Shown here: positions 23,952-32,968 of the stretch, one piece after another
Layout of the letters: each line of letters starts with the position of its first letter
Numbering within the stretch: the first letter of the stretch is position 1
Assembly (NCBI GenBank): GCA_016521575.1
Contig: JAEKDP010000010.1
Span: 100,816-164,815 of the forward strand
Origin: Rhodobacteraceae bacterium F11138
GTDB taxonomy: Bacteria > Pseudomonadota > Alphaproteobacteria > Rhodobacterales > Rhodobacteraceae
Direction of reading: 5' to 3'
DNA: 64,000 bases
Made by a program: the position numbers and the translations under genes
The notes under the pieces: generated by a model
Databases searched by the model: none
What the model was told of the DNA's origin: nothing
The model's input: the letters and a program-made list of their open reading frames with translations, nothing else

Positions 23952-25346
23952 ATGGTTGATGACACCGATCGGATCGATGACGAACAGGCCCGCGAGGACT
24001 CGGCCTATATGCTGGACCGGCGGGCCGTCGCGGGGATCCTCTATGCGGTGGATACCGACGATCAGGTCAAGCTGACCGAATTGATGGAGCCGCTTCATGC
24101 GGCCGACATCGCCGACCTTCTGGAACAGCTCAATGCCTATGACCGGGCACGCCTGATCCGGCTGTACGGGCGCGAATTCGACGGCGACATCCTGTCGGAA
24201 CTGGATGAAAACATCCGTGAGGAAGTCATCTCGACCCTGCATCCCGAGGTTCTGGCGGATGCGGTGCGGGATCTGGAAAGCGACGATGTCGTGGATCTGA
24301 TCGAAGATCTGGAAGAACCGCAGCAAGAGGCGATTCTCGACGCGCTTGAAGACTCCGACCGGGTCGCGGTCGAACAGTCGATGGCCTGGCCCGAAGGCTC
24401 GGCCGGGCGTCTGATGCAGCGCGAAGTGGTCATGGCGCCGGAACACTGGAACGTCGGGCAGGCCATCGATCATCTGCGCAGCAGCGACAATCTGCCCGAA
24501 CAGTTCTATCACATCGTGCTGGTGGATCCGCGCATGCACCCGATCGGCAATGTCACGCTGGGCAAGCTGATGGGGTCGCGCCGCGAAATCCACCTGCTGG
24601 ATCTGACCGAGGACATGTTCCGGGTGATCCCCGCGACCCAGGACGAAGAGGACGTGGCCTATGCGTTCAACCAGTATCACCTGATCTCGGCCCCCGTCGT
24701 GGATCAGGAGGGGCGGCTGGCCGGGGTCATCACCATCGACGACGCCATGGCGGTGCTGGATGAAGAGCATGAAGAAGACATCCTGCGTCTTGCGGGCGTG
24801 TCCGATGAAAGTTCGTTGTCCGACAGTGTGGCGGATACCGCCAAGCGGCGCCTGCCGTGGTTGGCGGTGAATCTGTTGACGGCCAATCTGGCGGCGCTGG
24901 TGATTTCCCAGTTTGAAGATACCCTGACGCGTTTCGTCGCGTTGGCGGTCTTGATGCCCATTGTCGCCTCGATGGGGGGCAATGCGGGAACCCAGTCGCT
25001 GACCGTCGCCGTTCGCGCGCTTGCAACGCGCGACCTGACAGGCGCGAACGTCTGGCGGATCATTCGACGCGAAGCCACGGTGGGATTGTTGAACGGGGCG
25101 GTCTTTGCCGTCGTCATGGGAACGGTCGGGTTTCTGTGGTTCGGATCGTTCGCGATCGGATATGTGTTGGCGGCGGCGATGGTCATCAACCTGATGGTCG
25201 CCGGGCTGGCCGGAACCGGGATTCCCGTTGTCATGGACAAGCTGGGCATCGATCCGGCGCTGGCGTCGGGCACGTTCGTGACCACGGTGACGGATGTGGT
25301 CGGCTTTGTCGCCTTCCTTGGTCTGGCCGGGATGGTGTTGATGTGA
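23952..25346 (+). CDS. mgtE: Magnesium transporter MgtE
   Basis: This 464-residue inner-membrane Mg2+ channel/transporter has a soluble N-terminal superhelical domain (about residues 15-130, rich in LxxLxxEDxV-type repeats), a tandem CBS domain pair (about 130-260) and five C-terminal membrane helices including MPIVASMGGNAGTQSLTVAVRAL and ATGTFVTTVTDVVGF-like segments. The cytosolic part senses Mg2+ and gates the pore. The ATG at 23952 follows GGGGAG; an earlier in-frame ATG at 23898 lies in AT-rich promoter DNA. The stop overlaps the next gene's GTG start. Confidence 0.96.
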   Translation: MVDDTDRIDDEQAREDSAYMLDRRAVAGILYAVDTDDQVKLTELMEPLHAADIADLLEQLNAYDRARLIRLYGREFDGDILSELDENIREEVISTLHPEVLADAVRDLESDDVVDLIEDLEEPQQEAILDALEDSDRVAVEQSMAWPEGSAGRLMQREVVMAPEHWNVGQAIDHLRSSDNLPEQFYHIVLVDPRMHPIGNVTLGKLMGSRREIHLLDLTEDMFRVIPATQDEEDVAYAFNQYHLISAPVVDQEGRLAGVITIDDAMAVLDEEHEEDILRLAGVSDESSLSDSVADTAKRRLPWLAVNLLTANLAALVISQFEDTLTRFVALAVLMPIVASMGGNAGTQSLTVAVRALATRDLTGANVWRIIRREATVGLLNGAVFAVVMGTVGFLWFGSFAIGYVLAAAMVINLMVAGLAGTGIPVVMDKLGIDPALASGTFVTTVTDVVGFVAFLGLAGMVLM

Positions 25347-25906
25347 ACGATCTGCAATCGCTCAAGGCGGCGGCGCGCAAGGCCGCCTTTGCGCGGCGCA
25401 AGATCAGCCATGCGGCGGCCCCACCGGCCCCTTGCGCCCGCCTGTCCGAGATCCTGGCCGGGTACCGCGGCGTGCCGGTGGCGGGGTATATGCCGATCCG
25501 CACCGAAATCGATCCGCTGCCCGCAATGGCCGAGGCGGCGGCGCATGGTCCCGTTGCCGTGCCGGTCATTTCGGGCGCGGGGCTGCCGTTGAAATTCAGC
25601 CGCTGGCAGCCGGGCGGCCTGATGCGGGACGCGCCTTTTGGCGCCAGCGTTCCGGAACTGGACGATTTTCTGGACCCCGAAATCGTGATCGTGCCGCTGG
25701 TGGCCTTCGATCCGAACGGCGGGCGGCTGGGCTATGGCGGCGGTTTTTATGATCGCACGCTGCAATTGCTGCGCGCACAACGGGCGACGCTGGCCATCGG
25801 GTTTGCCTATGACGGGCAAATGGCGCAAGACCTGCCGCTTGAGCCCACGGACCAGCCGCTGGATCTGATCGTGACCGAAACCCGGGTTCTGACGCCCGGC
25901 GGCTGA
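25343..25906 (+). CDS. 5-formyltetrahydrofolate cyclo-ligase
   Basis: This 187-residue enzyme uses ATP to convert 5-formyl-THF to 5,10-methenyl-THF, recycling folate. The family signature NGGRLGYGGGFYDRTL is at about residues 125-140, and the basic N-terminal helix (LKAAARKAAFARRK) is typical. It starts with GTG overlapping the mgtE stop in a GTGA arrangement, so translation is coupled to mgtE. Another one-carbon gene (fhs) lies far away at the right edge; there is no evidence that they are co-regulated. Confidence 0.92.
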   Translation: MNDLQSLKAAARKAAFARRKISHAAAPPAPCARLSEILAGYRGVPVAGYMPIRTEIDPLPAMAEAAAHGPVAVPVISGAGLPLKFSRWQPGGLMRDAPFGASVPELDDFLDPEIVIVPLVAFDPNGGRLGYGGGFYDRTLQLLRAQRATLAIGFAYDGQMAQDLPLEPTDQPLDLIVTETRVLTPGG

Positions 25907-25971
25907 ATTCGGAAAACATCCCGGATCCGGGGTCAGATCAAGGCGGGCGTCCGCACGATATGCAAGTGATT

Positions 25972-25987
25972 CTCTCCACAAGGAGAG
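25972..25987 (+). promoter_or_regulatory. Shine-Dalgarno-sequestering hairpin before the globin gene
   Basis: CTCTCC (25972-25977) pairs perfectly with GGAGAG (25982-25987) around an ACAA tetraloop. The 3' arm is part of the ribosome-binding sequence AGGAGAGGAG, eight bases before the globin ATG. Confidence 0.5.
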
Positions 25988-25995
25988 GAGACATC

Positions 25996-26418
25996 ATGAC
26001 ACTTACCAGTACCGAACATCAGATGGTGCGCGACAGTCTGAACCGGTTGCGCGATGAATTCGACACCCGTTCGCTGTATTTCTACGAAGCCCTGTTTCGC
26101 CGTGAGCCGGTGCTGCGCGATCTGTTCCGCGAGGATCTGGCCGGGCAGGGGATGAAATTCATGACCACGCTGGCCGTGATTCTGGAAAAACTGAACGATG
26201 AGGATGCCGATGCGGCGCAGTACACCGGGCTTGGCCGACAACACGCCAGCCTGGGGGTGAAGGCTGCGGATTTCGCGCCGATGGGAGAGGCGTTGATCGA
26301 AACGCTCAGGGCCGGTTTGGGTGCGGATTTCACGCCCGAACTGGAGTTGGCCTGGCACAAGGCCTATGCTCAGGTGGCCGCCGCCATGATCCGCCGAGGC
26401 GCGATTCCCGGTACGTGA
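25996..26418 (+). CDS. Bacterial globin-family protein
   Basis: This 140-residue single-domain globin-like protein has VRDSLNRLRDEFDTRSLYFY, LFRREPVLRDLFRED, AGQGMKFMTTLAVIL and GLGRQHASLGV. The layout resembles single-domain bacterial haemoglobins: Gln51 probably occupies the distal E7 position and His83 is the likely proximal haem ligand. No reductase domain is attached, so it may act in oxygen or NO handling or sensing with separate partners. It is not coupled to the upstream cyclo-ligase (89-base gap) and has a structured leader. Convergent with the YcnI gene. Confidence 0.82.
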   Translation: MTLTSTEHQMVRDSLNRLRDEFDTRSLYFYEALFRREPVLRDLFREDLAGQGMKFMTTLAVILEKLNDEDADAAQYTGLGRQHASLGVKAADFAPMGEALIETLRAGLGADFTPELELAWHKAYAQVAAAMIRRGAIPGT

Positions 26419-26465
26419 CCGGAAACCGCTGGATTTGCCGCCATTTCATCCGGCGGGGGCCTGGA

Positions 26466-27014
26466 TTAGTGGCTGTGCCCGTGATCGTGGTCAGCTGTCA
26501 GGTGCAGCGCCGGTGCCGGGCCTTCGATATCATGCCCGTCTTGCCCCGGCGTCGGGATGTTGACCCAGTCTTCGGTGGCATTGGCACAGGTTTGCACCGT
26601 CGGGAAATAGATCGTGCTATCCGCGCTCAGCGCGTCCGACAGCTTGGCGCGGAATACGAATTCATCGTAATGCGCATCGCTCAGGTTGCCGATCCAGGAG
26701 ATGCTTGTCACGCCTTCGGTCAGTTTTGTGCCGTAGTAATCATAGGCCTGCGCGTAGGCCCCTTTCTTCACCTCCAGCGACCAGTTCGCCTTGGGCATCG
26801 GTTTGACCGCGATCACGCCCTCGGGGATCGTGATGGTGACCTTCTGCGTGGCTTCGCCTTCGCAGCCGTGCCCGATGCGCATCACAGCCTTGTAGGTCGA
26901 GCCGACCGCGGCTTCCTGCTGTTCAAGCGTGGCGTGGGCCAGCGCCGGGGTGGCAGCAATCGATACGGCCAGGGCCGATACGCCGAGGTGGCGAAGCAGT
27001 TGAATGTGAGTCAT
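26466..27014 (-). CDS. YcnI-family copper-binding protein (DUF1775)
   Basis: This 182-residue precursor has a signal peptide ending ATPALA, so the mature protein begins with His27 (HATLEQQEA). An N-terminal histidine is the hallmark of YcnI/DUF1775 Cu(II)-binding proteins. The domain contains GCEGEATQKVTI, MPKANWSLEVKKG and VQTCANATEDWVNIP, and a terminal DHDHGHSH tail adds further metal-binding capacity. It probably handles copper in the periplasm. The upstream gene (27099-27473) encodes a small Cys/His-containing partner; the two likely form an operon. Confidence 0.9.
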   Translation of the reverse strand: MTHIQLLRHLGVSALAVSIAATPALAHATLEQQEAAVGSTYKAVMRIGHGCEGEATQKVTITIPEGVIAVKPMPKANWSLEVKKGAYAQAYDYYGTKLTEGVTSISWIGNLSDAHYDEFVFRAKLSDALSADSTIYFPTVQTCANATEDWVNIPTPGQDGHDIEGPAPALHLTADHDHGHSH

Positions 27015-27098
27015 GAGAATTCCATCCTTGATGGGTCCGGTCCTTGCCGGAGAAATACGAGACCGGGGGCAAAAACCCCCACGATTGGAAAAGCCGCG

Positions 27099-27473
27099 TC
27101 AGGTGCGGTTGTCTCGGACCATCGGTGGTGCGCGCGGTGCCGCAGGGCGGGTGCGGGCCGGGCGCATCGGCAGGGGCGCGCGGGGTGAAATCCCATCGAC
27201 GGTGCCCGTGCGTGCCAGGACCTGCCAGGCGGGCAGGGCGCGTGTCATCAGGGGTGTGGCATGGGCGGCGACACAGTGATGTGAAACCGCCGCCTGATCC
27301 TCGACCGGGTTGCCGTTCTGATCCAGCAGGATCGTGATGACATCGGACCCTGTACAGATCACGATCCGGGTGATGTGGACGGGCGCGAATTCGGCCACGA
27401 CAGCGCTGGCGCGCGGCAAAAGCACAGCCGCACAGAGCAAGGTCGTCAGGACAATGTGTCTCCATCCCGTCAT
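27099..27473 (-). CDS. DUF2946-like exported protein, possibly copper-related
   Basis: This 124-residue product from the ATG at 27473 has an N-terminal hydrophobic segment (IVLTTLLCAAVLLPRASAV) and then a short core with RIVICTGSDVITILLDQNGN and SHHCVAAHA. The Cys40, His65-His66-Cys67 and His71 arrangement resembles the DUF2946 family found in copper loci. A Pro/Arg-rich tail follows. It lies 84 bases upstream of the YcnI gene on the same strand, which supports a copper role, but the family match is by recall only. An upstream in-frame start at 27563 would give a long basic extension and is less likely. Confidence 0.65.
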   Translation of the reverse strand: MTGWRHIVLTTLLCAAVLLPRASAVVAEFAPVHITRIVICTGSDVITILLDQNGNPVEDQAAVSHHCVAAHATPLMTRALPAWQVLARTGTVDGISPRAPLPMRPARTRPAAPRAPPMVRDNRT

Positions 27474-27569
27474 GCCGCGGTTTCTAGTCGCATGCGCACG
27501 CCCTGACCAGAGCCGTTTTGCGTGATGTGCCCGCTTGCCCTTGGCCGCGTCCCTGTCTAACACCCATGC

Positions 27570-28382
27570 ATGAGACTTCTATTTCTGGGCGATGTGATGG
27601 GCCGCGCCGGGCGCGCCGCCATCCGTGAACACCTGCCACGGCTGCGGGCCGAATGGCGGCTGGATTTTGTCGTGGTCAACGGCGAGAACGCAACCAATGG
27701 CATGGGTCTTTCCGGCGAACACGCCAAGACGTTGCTGGCGGCCGGGGCCGATTGTCTGACGCTGGGCGATCATGCGTTCGACCAAAAGGACATGCTGCAG
27801 TTCATCGAGAGCGAGCCGCGCATCATCCGCCCCCTGAATTTTGCCAAGAACGCCCCCGGCAAGGGCTACCGGCTGTTTTCGGCCCCGGGGGGGCGCAAGG
27901 TTCTGGTGTTGCAGGTGTTGGGCCAGGTCTTCATGAAACGCCCCTTTGACGATCCGTTCTCGGCGGTGGACACCGTGCTCAGATCGCATCCGCGCGGCGG
28001 GTTGGCGCATGCGGTGATCGTGGATGTCCATTGTGAAGCGACATCGGAAAAAATGGCGATGGGGCATTTCTGCGATGGACGGGCCAGCCTGGTGGTCGGA
28101 ACCCACACCCATGTGCCCACGGCGGATGCCATGGTGCTGCCGGGGGGCACGGGATACCTGAGCGACGCGGGCATGTGCGGCGACTACAATTCGGTCATCG
28201 GCATGGACAAGGCCGAACCGATGCGCCGGTTCATCACCGGCATGCCCAAGAGCCGGTTCACGCCAGCCGCAGAAGAGGCAACCCTGTCCGGTATTTTCGT
28301 TGAAACCGATGATGGCTCGGGGGGCGCGAAATCGGTGCGGATGGTGCGGATTGGCGGCCGGCTGGAGCAAGCCGCCCCGTGA
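27570..28382 (+). CDS. ymdB: YmdB-family metallophosphoesterase
   Basis: This 270-residue binuclear metallophosphoesterase of the TIGR00282/YmdB family has LFLGDVMGRAGR at the N-terminus, NGENATNG, LTLGDHAFDQK, DVHCEATSEK and GTHTHVPTAD. Bacillus YmdB hydrolyses 2',3'-cyclic nucleotides and affects developmental gene expression; the substrate here is unproven. The start MRLLFLGD is set by the first beta strand; no ribosome-binding site is visible, and another ATG lies four bases upstream out of frame. It overlaps the EamA gene by four bases. Confidence 0.93.
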   Translation: MRLLFLGDVMGRAGRAAIREHLPRLRAEWRLDFVVVNGENATNGMGLSGEHAKTLLAAGADCLTLGDHAFDQKDMLQFIESEPRIIRPLNFAKNAPGKGYRLFSAPGGRKVLVLQVLGQVFMKRPFDDPFSAVDTVLRSHPRGGLAHAVIVDVHCEATSEKMAMGHFCDGRASLVVGTHTHVPTADAMVLPGGTGYLSDAGMCGDYNSVIGMDKAEPMRRFITGMPKSRFTPAAEEATLSGIFVETDDGSGGAKSVRMVRIGGRLEQAAP

Positions 28383-29308
28383 CCCGCTCGCAGGTGATCC
28401 TTTTTACCCTGATCCTGATATGTATGGGCGCGGGTTGGGGGTTGACCGTGCCACTGTCCAAGATCGCGGTCAGCACCGGGCATCGCCATTTCGGGCTGAT
28501 CTTCTGGGACACGCTGATCGGGGCGGTCGTCCTGACGGTGGTTCTGCGCGTTTTGAAACGGCCCTTGCCGCTGAGCGCGCCGGCCTTGCGGGTGTATGTG
28601 GTGATCGCGCTGCTGGGGACCTTGATCCCGAACGCCGCGTCCTATCAGGCGCTGCATCATCTGCCAGCGGGGCTGATGGCAGTGCTGTTGTCGCTGGTGC
28701 CGATGCTGGCCTTTCCCATCGCATTGGGACTGGGGCTGGAGCGGTTCAATCTGCGCCGCTTTGCCGGGCTGTTCGCTGGCTTGTGCGGTGTATTGCTGCT
28801 GGTTCTGCCCGAGGCCAGCCTGCCGGACCCCGCGATGCTGGTCTGGGTGCCTTTGGCGCTTGTGGCTTCGGTTTGCTATGCCTGCGAAGGCAATTATGTG
28901 TCGCGCTGGGGCACCGCAGGGTTGGGACCGATGCAGGTTCTGCTGGGCGCGTCTCTGGTCAGCGCCGGATTGTCGCTGCCTTTGGCCTTGTCCACCGGGC
29001 AGTTCATTTCGCCGCTGCGCAGCTATGAGGCGCCGGAATTGGCCCTGATTGCGGCGGCTTTCATCCATGTGGTGACGTATTCCGGCTATGTCTGGCTGGT
29101 GTCGCGCGCAGGGTCGGTCTTTGCGGTTCAGGTCAGCTATCTGGTGACCGCGTTTGGCGTGCTGTTTTCGCTTGCTCTGCTGGGGGAAAGCTATTCGCCC
29201 TATTTCTGGTTCGCAATGGCGGTCATTCTTTCCGGTGTCTTTCTGGTTCAGCCCCGGCGGCAAGATGTGCTTGCCCCCGGCGGTTCAATCAGTGAAACTC
29301 CGCGCTAG
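28379..29308 (+). CDS. EamA/DMT-superfamily transporter
   Basis: This 309-residue membrane protein with about ten hydrophobic helices has two EamA repeats, the first containing WGLTVPLSKIAVSTGHRHFG and YQALHHLPAGLMAVLLSLVP. Members export metabolites such as amino acids; the substrate is unknown. It starts with GTG, overlapping the ymdB stop (GTGA), so the two are co-translated. A second, unrelated DMT exporter lies at 44697. Confidence 0.9.
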   Translation: MTRSQVILFTLILICMGAGWGLTVPLSKIAVSTGHRHFGLIFWDTLIGAVVLTVVLRVLKRPLPLSAPALRVYVVIALLGTLIPNAASYQALHHLPAGLMAVLLSLVPMLAFPIALGLGLERFNLRRFAGLFAGLCGVLLLVLPEASLPDPAMLVWVPLALVASVCYACEGNYVSRWGTAGLGPMQVLLGASLVSAGLSLPLALSTGQFISPLRSYEAPELALIAAAFIHVVTYSGYVWLVSRAGSVFAVQVSYLVTAFGVLFSLALLGESYSPYFWFAMAVILSGVFLVQPRRQDVLAPGGSISETPR

Positions 29309-29343
29309 CCGATTACCCCTGCGCCGGGACCTTGCAGCAAAAC

Positions 29344-31122
29344 ATGCAGTTTCTTCAGCTTACCGATACCGGCAGCGCAATCCTGTCGCTGGCCATTGTG
29401 GCCGCGATGTTCGCGATGTTCCTGCGCGAGACCTTTCCAACCGAGGTGGTGGCAATCACCGGCGTGGCGCTGATGCTGGTGACGGGGGTGTTGCCCTATG
29501 AGGCGGCGCTGCCGGTGCTATCCAACCCAGCGCCCTGGACCATCGCGGCCATGTTCATCATCATGGGGGCGCTGGTGCGCACGGGGGCCCTGGATGCGTT
29601 TACCTCGCTGGCGCAGAAACAGGCCAGCGTGAACCCGCGGTTTGCCATCGGGATGTTGATGGCTTTCGTGGTCGTGGCGTCGGCCTTCGTATCCAATACC
29701 CCGGTCGTGGTGGTGATGATCCCGGTGTTCATCCAACTGGCCCGCACGTTGGAGGTATCAGCCAGCAAGCTTTTAATTCCGCTCAGCTATGCCGCCGTGA
29801 TGGGGGGGACGCTGACCCTGATCGGCACTTCCACCAACCTGTTGGTGGACGGCGTGGCGCGGGCCAATGATATGGCCGCTTTCAGCATTTTCGAAGTCAC
29901 GCCGCTGGGGTTGGCGGTGGTTGCATGGGGCATGATCTATCTGCGTTTCGTTGCGCCGCGCTTGCTGCCGGATCGCGATAGCATGGCGATGATGCTGAGT
30001 GACCGTTCGCGGATGAAGTTTTTTACCGAGGCGGTGATTCCCCCGGAAAGCAACCTGATCGGACGCGAGGTGACCGGGGTGCAGCTGTTCAGGCGCGAAG
30101 GGGTTCGGCTGATTGATGTGATACGCGGCGATGCGTCGCTGCGGCGCAATCTCGAGGGGGTTGAACTGCAGGTCGGCGATCGCGTGGTGTTGCGCACGCA
30201 GATGACCGAACTGTTGAGCCTGCAGGCGAACAAGGAACTCAAGCGGGTCGATCAGGTTTCGGCGGTTGAAACCTCGACGGTCGAAGTGCTGATCACGCCG
30301 GGGTGCAAGATGGTCGGGCGTCGGCTGGGGGCGCTGCGTCTGCGTCGGCGGTATGGTGTCTATGTGCTGGCGGTCCATCGGCGGAACCAGAACATCGGAC
30401 GGCAACTGGACGATCTGGTTGTGCGCGTGGGGGACACCCTGCTGTTGGAAGGTGCGCCGGGCGATATTCAGCGTCTGGCCGCCGATATGGAGATGGTGGA
30501 CGTCAGCCACCCTTCGGCGCGGGCGTTCCGACGCAGCCAGGCACCCATTGCGATCGCGGCCCTGCTGGGCATCGTGGTGCTGGCGGCGCTGGGCGTGGCG
30601 CCGATCCTGTATCTTTCGGTGCTGGCGGTGTCCGTGGTTCTGATCACCGGCTGTATCGATGCGGACGAGGCGTTTTCCTTTGTGGACGGTCAGCTGCTGG
30701 CTCTTATCTTTTCGATGCTCGCGATCGGGGCGGCGCTGGAAAGCTCGGGGGCTGTCGGGTTGATCGTCAATTCCATAGCGCCGACGCTAAAGGGTCTGCC
30801 GCCATTTCTGGTGGTCTGGGCGATTTATCTTTTGACGTCGGTTTTGACCGAACTGGTGTCGAACAATGCGGTTGCCGTGGTGGTGACGCCGATTGCGATC
30901 GGACTGGCCAGTGCCATGGGGTTCGATGCGCGCCCTCTGGTGGTGGCGGTCATGATCGCCGCTTCGGCTTCGTTCGCAACGCCCATCGGATATCAGACCA
31001 ATATGCTGGTCTATGGCCCCGGCGGGTATCGGTTCACCGATTTCATGCGGGTCGGTATTCCGCTGAACATTTCCATCGGGCTGCTGGCGTCGGCGTTGAT
31101 TCCATTGATCTGGCCGTTGTGA
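29344..31122 (+). CDS. SLC13-family permease with central RCK_C (TrkA-C) domains
   Basis: This 592-residue transporter has N- and C-terminal membrane halves separated by two soluble RCK_C/TrkA-C domains (about residues 210-395, e.g. ESNLIGREVTGVQLF and PGCKMVGRRLGALRLR). The membrane halves carry SNTPVVVVMIPVFI and ELVSNNAVAVVVTPIAIGLA, the SNT- and SNN-type substrate and sodium sites of SLC13/DASS proteins. Likely substrates are dicarboxylates, sulfate or other anions. The ATG at 29344 is chosen; a TTG at 29332 is possible. A second protein of the same architecture is at 33774-35546. Confidence 0.92.
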   Translation: MQFLQLTDTGSAILSLAIVAAMFAMFLRETFPTEVVAITGVALMLVTGVLPYEAALPVLSNPAPWTIAAMFIIMGALVRTGALDAFTSLAQKQASVNPRFAIGMLMAFVVVASAFVSNTPVVVVMIPVFIQLARTLEVSASKLLIPLSYAAVMGGTLTLIGTSTNLLVDGVARANDMAAFSIFEVTPLGLAVVAWGMIYLRFVAPRLLPDRDSMAMMLSDRSRMKFFTEAVIPPESNLIGREVTGVQLFRREGVRLIDVIRGDASLRRNLEGVELQVGDRVVLRTQMTELLSLQANKELKRVDQVSAVETSTVEVLITPGCKMVGRRLGALRLRRRYGVYVLAVHRRNQNIGRQLDDLVVRVGDTLLLEGAPGDIQRLAADMEMVDVSHPSARAFRRSQAPIAIAALLGIVVLAALGVAPILYLSVLAVSVVLITGCIDADEAFSFVDGQLLALIFSMLAIGAALESSGAVGLIVNSIAPTLKGLPPFLVVWAIYLLTSVLTELVSNNAVAVVVTPIAIGLASAMGFDARPLVVAVMIAASASFATPIGYQTNMLVYGPGGYRFTDFMRVGIPLNISIGLLASALIPLIWPL

Positions 31123-31142
31123 TCCGGGTGTGATCCGAAGGC

Positions 31143-31159
31143 GCGCACGTTCCGTGCGC
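31143..31159. terminator. Possible terminator between convergent SLC13 and FAD genes
   Basis: GCGCACG-TTC-CGTGCGC is a perfect seven-base-pair hairpin about 20 bases after the SLC13 stop, followed at a distance by ATGATGTTTT. Weak as an intrinsic terminator because the T-run is displaced. Confidence 0.4.
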
Positions 31160-31229
31160 ACATGATGTTTTGCGTTCGGGCCACGCAGGCCTTGAGGGAC
31201 CTTGTCTCTCAAACACCCTGTCGCCGGGA

Positions 31230-32888
31230 TCAGGCGATGGCGCGTGAGCGGCCGGCGTTGCGCCCCGAGAAGATGCAGCCGCCGAGAAACGTGCCTTCGA
31301 GGGCGTTGTAGCCATGATATCCGCCACCGCCAAACCCCGCGGCCTCGCCGATGGCGAACAGTCCCGGCACGATCTGGCCGCCGGCACCGAGCATTTGGCT
31401 GTCGAGGTTCGTTTGCAGCCCGCCAAGGGTTTTGCGGGTCAGGATGTTCAACCGCACGGCGATCAGCGGCCCATTGGCGGGATCAAGGAACTTGTGTGGT
31501 TTTGCCGTTCGGATCAGGCGGTCGCCGCGATAGTTGCGCGCCGCGTGAATCGCCATCATCTGTGCGTCCTTTGTGAACGGGTTGTCGACCTGAGCGTCAC
31601 GCGCCGCGATCTGGGTTTGCAGGGTTGTCTTGTCGATCAGCGCGTTCCCCGCCGTGCAGTTCATTCCGGCGACCAGATCCTCCAATGTGTCGGCCACCAC
31701 AAAATCCGCTCCCTTTGACTTGAAGGCTTCGATCGGATCGGTGGCGCGGGGGCCGGCAAGAAGTCTCTGGCGGATCACTTCGGACCATTTGCCCGAGGTG
31801 AAATCGGGGTTCTGTTCTGATCCGGACAGGGCAAATTCCTTCTTGATGACTTTCTGGGTCAGCACGAACCAGCTGTAGTCATGCCCGGTCGCGAGGATTT
31901 CGCGCAAGGTGGACAGGGTGTCAAAGCCAGGCAGACAAGGTGGTGGCAGACGCCGGCCATTGGCGTCGAACCACATGGAAGACGGGCCGGGCAGGATGCG
32001 GATACCGTGAGCAGGCCAGATCGGATCCCAGTTCCGGACGCCTTCGGTATAGTGCCACATGCGGTCGCCGTTGATGACATGGCCGCCCGCGTCCTGTGAA
32101 ATCGCGATCATCCGTCCGTCCACATGGGCGGGAACTCCGGCGATCATGTTTGCGGGAGGCTCCCCCAGCCGGTCCCGTGGCCAGGCTTTGCGGACCAGAT
32201 CGAAATTGCCGCCGATGCCGCCGGATCCCACGATGACAGACGGTGCACAGAGTTCGAATTCGCCGGAAATGTCGCGATTGGTCTGTTGTCCGCGCGCAGC
32301 GTTGTCCGGTGCCAGGATCTCGCCGGATACGCCGTGCGCAGCGCCGTTGCGCATCAGAAGCCGGCTGACCCGGTGGCGAAACATCGTCCGGATCAACCCG
32401 GCGGAGGCGTGGGCCCGCACCCGGCGTTCGAATTGCGCCATCACGCCCGGGCCGGTGCCCCAGGTGATGTGAAAACGTGGCACGGAATTGCCGTGACCGT
32501 CCGCCCAGCCGCCCCCGCGTTCGGCCCACCCCACAACCGGAAACCAGCGCAGGCCCATGGCGTGCAGCCAGGGCCGCATTTCGCCTGCCGCGAAATCGAT
32601 GTAGGCTTCGGCCCATTTGCGGGGCCATTCGTCTTCGGGGCGGTCGAACTGCGCGCTGCCCATCCAGTCCTGCAGGGCCAGATCGCGACTGTCGCGGATG
32701 CCCATGCGGCGCTGTTCCGGGGTGTCGACCATGAACAAGCCGCCCAGGCTCCAGAACGCCTGTCCCCCCAGCGACCCTTCGGGTTCCTGATCCAGCAGGA
32801 TGACCTTTTTGCCCCGGTCGCCCAGTTCCGCCGCGGCCGCCAGCCCGGCAAGCCCGGCCCCCACGATGATCACGTCCGCGTCGCCCAT
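31230..32888 (-). CDS. FAD-binding dehydrogenase (fumarate reductase / KstD-like flavoprotein)
   Basis: This 552-residue flavoprotein has an N-terminal Rossmann motif VIIVGAGLAGLAAAAELGD (residues about 6-24), LGGQAFWSLGGLFMVDTPEQ, GSGGIGGNFDLVRKAWP and a C-terminal GFGGGGYHGYNALEGTFLGG that closes the FAD site. This layout is typical of a conserved uncharacterised FAD-binding dehydrogenase family related to 3-ketosteroid delta-1-dehydrogenase and fumarate reductase flavoproteins. Substrate unknown. It is followed 80 bases upstream, on the same strand, by a glutamine amidotransferase gene and may be co-transcribed with it. Confidence 0.9.
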   Translation of the reverse strand: MGDADVIIVGAGLAGLAAAAELGDRGKKVILLDQEPEGSLGGQAFWSLGGLFMVDTPEQRRMGIRDSRDLALQDWMGSAQFDRPEDEWPRKWAEAYIDFAAGEMRPWLHAMGLRWFPVVGWAERGGGWADGHGNSVPRFHITWGTGPGVMAQFERRVRAHASAGLIRTMFRHRVSRLLMRNGAAHGVSGEILAPDNAARGQQTNRDISGEFELCAPSVIVGSGGIGGNFDLVRKAWPRDRLGEPPANMIAGVPAHVDGRMIAISQDAGGHVINGDRMWHYTEGVRNWDPIWPAHGIRILPGPSSMWFDANGRRLPPPCLPGFDTLSTLREILATGHDYSWFVLTQKVIKKEFALSGSEQNPDFTSGKWSEVIRQRLLAGPRATDPIEAFKSKGADFVVADTLEDLVAGMNCTAGNALIDKTTLQTQIAARDAQVDNPFTKDAQMMAIHAARNYRGDRLIRTAKPHKFLDPANGPLIAVRLNILTRKTLGGLQTNLDSQMLGAGGQIVPGLFAIGEAAGFGGGGYHGYNALEGTFLGGCIFSGRNAGRSRAIA

Positions 32889-32968
32889 GTTCCCCCCCTG
32901 TCTGTCTTGATCAGACTAGGCGGGGGCGGGGCGTTGGGGCAATGGCGCAGGCTGCTGCTGCCGCAAGG

